From: Phoronis australis
Taxonomy: Eukaryota; Phoronida; Phoronidae
Length of the DNA: 64,000 nucleotides
Assembly: GCA_002633005.1 (NCBI GenBank)
Contig: NMRA01000026.1
Location: 1,448,710 to 1,512,709, forward strand
Direction: 5' to 3'
The position numbers and the translations under genes are program-made. Positions 59,222-64,000 of this stretch are shown here, in pieces (within the stretch, counting starts at the first letter, position 1; each line of letters starts with the position of its first letter). The notes below the pieces were generated by a model that was not told where the DNA came from, did not search any database, and was given only the letters and a program-made list of their open reading frames with translations.

Positions 59222-62200
59222 CTGAAAAGAAAGAGCTTGATGTCTTACAAATAACACACATACAGGTGAATGTGATGCTACAGTGTAACAGAGACTGAAA
59301 AGCAGAAGCAAAAGTGATAGAAATAATAAGCAAAAGTGAGAGTGCAACTACAACATTAAGAGGATACGGAGTTCAAAAAGCAAGATAGCAGCTCTGGTCT
59401 GGATCAAAAGCCATGCAAGCGGTTACAACTCCCAACACTGCATGAAGATGACCTCAATCAAAGCCAATCAACTAAAATCATGTAGCCCCGTTCACAGTTA
59501 AAAAACGCACGAACAGAAATGTATCATCAGGAAATTATGCGAGAAGCGCAAAAAATTTCTATTTGTCATTTTATGGTAAGAGAATAATTTTACCTTTATA
59601 GTTGCGAGCACTGTGCCTATCTTTTGGTTTAGTGTCAGATTGCGATTGCGGTGTTTGGGAAGGTTTGCTGAGAGCGTCTGGCCATCTGTCTCGGCGACGA
59701 GATGGCCTGCTGGTCTGATCATGCTTATCAACGTCACTGTCTACTGAGATCTTTAACTGTGACCGTGGCTCTCCTAAATAGCCAGGATGCAAGATTGGCA
59801 GGGTTATGTGAAACTCGCATGGACAACAACATAGTCATCACCCCATGACAACATGCACAGAAATTTTAGAAATTTTCACACAACCGAATGGTTTCACAGC
59901 ATAGTTTCACACATTCTAAATGGAGAATAAGAATAGAGCAAACTATCATTTTCATCTTAAGTCTTAACAACTGCTTGAAGTGTCTCTTCTTCATTTACAA
60001 CTAAAGTATAACAACAAAGCCCAATACAAACTTAAGCAGATTGCTTAACTTAACAGTTAAGCTGTCAGTAAGATCAGCTGACCTGAATTACCTAAGTTAG
60101 ATTGTGAAGACCTCCTTAGATAAATGATGCAACATGCATGTTTCGACACTCCAGTTCAGCACTTGAAATCAAAGAGTATTAGATATCTAATATAGGATCT
60201 AATCCAACACACTGTACAGTACAGGGATATCACCGAATGGAAAGATTCGGACTTAAAAACATTCAGACCCCCATTAGTATCCACTTATCAGGAATGGCAC
60301 TCCACAGCAGTATGAAAAGCAGACTAAAATCACCGGGTATGTGAGTTTGAGAGTTGCTTACCGGATAATGTACACACAACCACACTAACACAAAACTTGA
60401 CTCCACCAGGAGCAAAGCTACACGTACCTGACTGTCCTCCATAACTTCCAGATGCTCGGCCACGGTCATCACTTCTCCAGGAATCACGACCACCTGAAAC
60501 AGAAAGACTTGCTAATCACAATACGCATAACAACCCCAAGCCAAAAATCAGATGCCCATTCAAGAAGGGGATTTTATGATCTGAACACCAAGATCACTCA
60601 GTACAACTATCTTTTAAACGCGCATGTACTACTAACAGCAAATTTCAACTCATATCTTCAATTCAACAAAATTAATTTCAAGCCCTACTGGGGTAACGGC
60701 TTTCAAAAACTCTTAGCTGACATAAACAGCACAACATAATGACAGTCATCAATCAAATGATACACGTGCCTCACCAACACTAGCTCACTGACTTACCTTT
60801 TCCTTGGTCTTGATACCGGTCCTGTACAGTCCTTCGGTCACTCTGACCTTGAGTGGATGAGCGTTCAGACTTCCAGTCAGACCTGGAGTCAGTACGACGC
60901 TGGTCATCGCGCCCGTCACGGTTCGCCCTGCCTTGAAACTCTCGTCCGCCATTGGCAGTCCCGGCGTGGCGATCACTGCCTCGTGCCTGGGTCCTGTCAG
61001 TGCCGAACCTGACAAGACAACAGTCATACAAACACATATTATAGCAAGCTCATTCTTAACAGTGTTATACGCTAAAATAGGAGTTGCAGCTGAATAGCTT
61101 TCGGAGTGTGTCATGTACTGGAGTTTGAAGAATTTAAGCTTCCAAAACAGAAAATTCATGATCTTTGTTGAAATACAATTACATTTTACTAAGCTATGAC
61201 GCAAATCAACAAAGAAATCAAAAACACAGGCAAGAATGTCAAAGAGCATGCCGAACAAAAAAAGTTGCACTCCTGAAATTTCATCAACTAATTCACAAGA
61301 AGACTTTTATTAACTTTTCATGGGCAATAAGTTTAAAAATTCCAAGCTACAGCTGCAGTACATGTTTGTCAGTGGAAAGCTCCAATGATGTCAATCTAAA
61401 TCTGGGTTAAGCCTCAAAAACATATGTCAGGTCCACCATCGTTAACAATAAACAAAAAAACAGAGACAAATATAATACAATGATTTACTGAATTCAGTGA
61501 CAATTAGAACTTCTTAACTTTCAACTCAAACGATATTTACAAAGTTGCATCATGTTTTAAGTTGTTTTGCCCATAGCCTTGTAAAATTGGCAGCAGAATT
61601 AGTTCAAGCGAATAAACACTTTCATGCTCTCCCAATGCTAAGGGCTGTTCCAGTAAAATCCATGTGGGAGGGGACGGCAGTAGAAATAAAAATTTATTTG
61701 TGGTGGTCTTCAGAAAAAAACTCAAATTATGGGTGGTCGTTCCTGTAAAAAGTGATGCATAAAAAATGAGTGGTATTTTTTGACCTGTTAATGTTGACAG
61801 GTTGGTTACAAAACTCAAAAAAATGCAATTGGCATATATCCTAACTTATCTCAATACAAAAAAGCCCATATTGCCCGTGAACAGAGAGCAATATGTTCAC
61901 TAAGCCATTAATCAAGTCATGGGCAACTTGATTTGGGGCAACTGTTTGTCTGCAGTCCTATTGAATTGAAAAGTTATGCAACACTAAACTGGTGTTAACA
62001 CATATAAGAAAATTGATGATTTTTAAATAAAAAGTATGAGGATTAAGATAAACAAGTTCCAATATCCACTTGACATAGAAGTATAAGAGTTCGTGGAGAC
62101 AGTTTGAGATTCATAGATCCTTATAATTGAAAAAAATGTTCATTGAAATTACAGACACATGGTGAACAGAGACACCTGGTGGCTGCCAAAAGTATTGCTC

Positions 62201-64000
62201 ACAGGCTACTTTAGTTTTTGACAATATTGGACAAGACAACTAGTTCTTGTCTGTCAATCATCTAAGTTCTTAACAGGTCCTCCTGGAGGCAATTTGTTTG
62301 CAAGTGTTGGATTTTATATTTTAACCTATTAAAAATAATTAAAAAATCATGGGTCATGGGTTGGAGAAATAAATGAAAAAATATGGGCGGTGGGTACGAA
62401 ATAAAAGTGCCTTCCCCCCTCCCATACAGATTTTGCTGGAACAGCCCTAAAACATGTCGAATATTTCACATAATATTACCGGTCAAAGTTGTCGTTGCCC
62501 CTAGCTACTCTCGTGTCAGTAGCCCTTCTGTTGTCTTCCCTATTTCTCACAGCTCTGTCTCTATTGCCTCCCTAAAACCACAACAGGTAATGAAGACTTG
62601 ACATGCACTACAGAAAAACATAAACGACACAACCTAGTAGTTTAGTTTTACAGAGATCCAGGTGGTAGAATTTTTATTCAACAATGATCGGATAGCTAAT
62701 ATTTTCTGCTCATCAATGAAGCAGACCACATATTTATTCAACTGAGTGGCTGAAAAAAGTGTCCAAGTATTTTTCAAGTCTTGAAACAGATCGAGCTCAG
62801 AACCAGAGTGATGTGTACCTGGTCAGCCTGCATTCCACGCGAGTCGTGTCGATCATATCTCTCCACACGTCGCTCATACGCGTCAATGGTAGCAGTTGGC
62901 TCAACGATCCTGCGGTCAAATTCATACCTGCAAGACGTGTGAACTGATATTTAATCATTTTGGGTTGACAACTCCACTTGTATGTTGCCCAGCCACACTA
63001 CATAAGTAATGTTTTAAGTAATCTTATAACCCTGTGTAAACCAAAGGTCCAACTTTACTCCAACAACGAAACCAATCACCCAAGACTTTTTAAATGTGCG
63101 TAGTGGAAAACCTTGCTTTCAAATTTTTCCTTTCTTCAGGTATTGATTGACTGCGTACAAAGTGCAGGAGACGGTAGTTCCCCAATGCTACGGTGACATT
63201 GTTGCACATACCTGTTGTCAGGCAGGCTGCTACCCAGTGTGGTCCCACGGCTAACATCCGTAGCCAGGCGCTTGTTGTCCCAATAGGGATCAGAGCGGGG
63301 ACCAGCTCTGTCGTAAGTTCTCTTCTGAGCCCGCCTGGCCGCCTCTTGCTCAAGCCTGAATTATCAATAAAGTACAATTAACTTCAGGCACAACTGCATC
63401 GTGCTTAAATTTACGGTAAATATTCTTCAATTTGGGACAAAAATAATTGCTAAAATTGCCATATTTCTGTATTTCAGAGGCTTACCAGTGTTGCAAATGC
63501 TCAGAATTGGACCAAATGTTATTTGGCAAATAGCTAGACCATACAAAACCATGCAAACAGCAAATTAAGTTTTCCTGATAACTTATTTTTGTTGAGAAAT
63601 TTGACACAATGAAATTTTAGCCAAACGAAAGATTTTATACCTTAAGTAATGTAATACTAAAACAAGATGATTCATACATGAAGTTGTGCAATCCCAGATG
63701 CTAATAACTGCCTTGAGAAGTAACCTACATGAATGGAGCAGTGGGGCTGGTTGTATTCACTCCCTACACTTAACACTGGCGGATCAAACACATAGAACAT
63801 ACTTCCACTCAACCCCAACAGAAAAGCAAATAATATTAAACATCGACCATATTAAAACATGTCAAACAAATGGTACTTTTCATACAGATGCAATCTAGCA
63901 GTTGGGTCCACATTTCATTACCTAAGCTGCTCCAGTCTCTTGGCTTCCTCCCTCTCCCGCTCCAGCCGCTCACGTTCTCGCCTCTCCCTCTCTAGCCGAA
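58935..64000 (-). CDS. SAFB/SLTM-like nuclear protein, C-terminal half (partial at the right edge)
   Basis: Eight minus-strand exons (64000-63922, 63355-63212, 62927-62819, 62571-62480, 61008-60797, 60493-60428, 59773-59594, 59221-58935) join in one frame to 388 residues and a TAA stop. Seen: an Arg/Glu-rich helix (RLERERRERERLERERE), then KRTYDRAGPRSDPYWDNKR, which parallels the 'KRP...DDPYW' segment I recall from SLTM/SAFB, then RYEFDRRI and a long Arg/Asp/Gly/Ser low-complexity tail ending SSSGRRY. SAFB-family proteins bind scaffold DNA and RNA in the nucleus and act in transcription and splicing control; their SAP and RRM domains lie N-terminal and would be outside this window. Intron phases agree at every junction. 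Another Arg-rich RNA-binding protein is possible but less likely. Confidence 0.82.
59594..59773 (-). CDS. SAFB/SLTM-like exon (180 bases)
   Basis: 180 bases between atttag and gtaaaa. It encodes EPRSQLKISVDSDVDKHDQ and continues to DRHSARNYK. The length is a multiple of three, so skipping would keep the frame. Confidence 0.85.
60428..60493 (-). CDS. SAFB/SLTM-like exon (66 bases)
   Basis: A micro-exon between gtttcag and gtacgt. It encodes GRDSWRSDDRGRASGSYGGQ and S, and its length of 66 would let it be skipped without shifting the frame. Confidence 0.85.
60797..61008 (-). CDS. SAFB/SLTM-like exon (Arg/Asp/Gly-rich)
   Basis: 212 bases between cttgtcag and gtaagt. It encodes FGTDRTQARGSDRHAG, then GREFQGRANRDGRDD to YQDQGK. 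Confidence 0.88.
62480..62571 (-). CDS. SAFB/SLTM-like exon
   Basis: 92 bases between ttttag and gtaata. It encodes GGNRDRAVRNREDNRRATDT and on to NDNFD; Arg/Asn/Asp-rich. Confidence 0.82.
62819..62927 (-). CDS. SAFB/SLTM-like exon
   Basis: 109 bases between cttgcag and gtacac. It encodes YEFDRRIVEPTATIDAYERR and on to GMQADQ, ending on a whole codon. Confidence 0.85.
63212..63355 (-). CDS. SAFB/SLTM-like exon (PYWDNKR segment)
   Basis: 144 bases between ttcag and gtatgt. It encodes LEQEAARRAQKRTYDRAG, then PRSDPYWDNKRLATDV to LPDN; the most family-diagnostic exon here. ORFs in other frames of this stretch are shadows. Confidence 0.88.
63922..64000 (-). CDS. SAFB/SLTM-like exon (partial; Arg/Glu helix)
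   Basis: This exon runs off the window edge. It encodes RLERERRERERLERERE and AKRLEQL, with donor CTTAG|gtaatg. Confidence 0.85.

Noticed and set aside
60785-61270. 161-codon minus-strand ORF
   Set aside because: It is another frame of the SAFB/SLTM-like exon 60797-61008 plus intron; the Arg/Asp-rich frame fits the neighbouring exon phases.

Overview
The window is nuclear DNA from an invertebrate animal. Its genes have introns with GT/AG boundaries and AATAAA signals, and most of the sequence is AT-rich non-coding DNA full of miniature transposons. The gene set (a Rab40 with a SOCS box, a tektin-4-like axonemal protein, an arylamine N-acetyltransferase and a SAFB/SLTM-type nuclear protein) would fit a marine deuterostome such as a lancelet, hemichordate or echinoderm. 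The species cannot be fixed from the sequence alone.

Layout. 1-11,691: no confident gene; tandem repeats, several dispersed repeat families, and two TTAA-flanked elements (6,567-7,047 and 8,292-9,641). 11,692-28,679 (+): a Rab40-type small GTPase, coding exons 2 to 6. Its exon boundaries fall where I recall those of vertebrate RAB40 genes, but the first coding exon with the P-loop was not found. The long intron 2 (about 12.6 kb) holds an independent intronless arylamine N-acetyltransferase gene (18,379-19,251, +), many nested miniature transposons, a 273-base assembly gap inside a transposon, and a tRNA-derived SINE. 28,680-39,383: no confident gene. 39,384-40,187 (-): an uninterrupted gene for a small two-pass membrane protein. 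40,188-52,640: no confident gene, repeats only. 52,813-56,233 (+): a complete six-exon tektin-4-like gene, preceded by candidate RFX and forkhead sites. 58,935-64,000 (-): the last eight coding exons of a SAFB/SLTM-like gene, which converges on the tektin and continues beyond the right edge.

The genes are separate eukaryotic loci with unrelated jobs: ubiquitin-ligase-linked GTPase signalling, xenobiotic acetylation, ciliary axoneme structure, and nuclear RNA/chromatin binding. Nothing suggests an operon or a defence-type gene system. The unusual material is the mobile-element layer: TTAA-flanked elements with related ends, one of which carries other insertions with visible target duplications; a 1.25-kb element with perfect 22-bp inverted ends; several small inverted-repeat elements with intact target duplications; a hairpin family with two copies that share arms and loop; and a 27-bp minisatellite ending close to a Rab40 splice acceptor.
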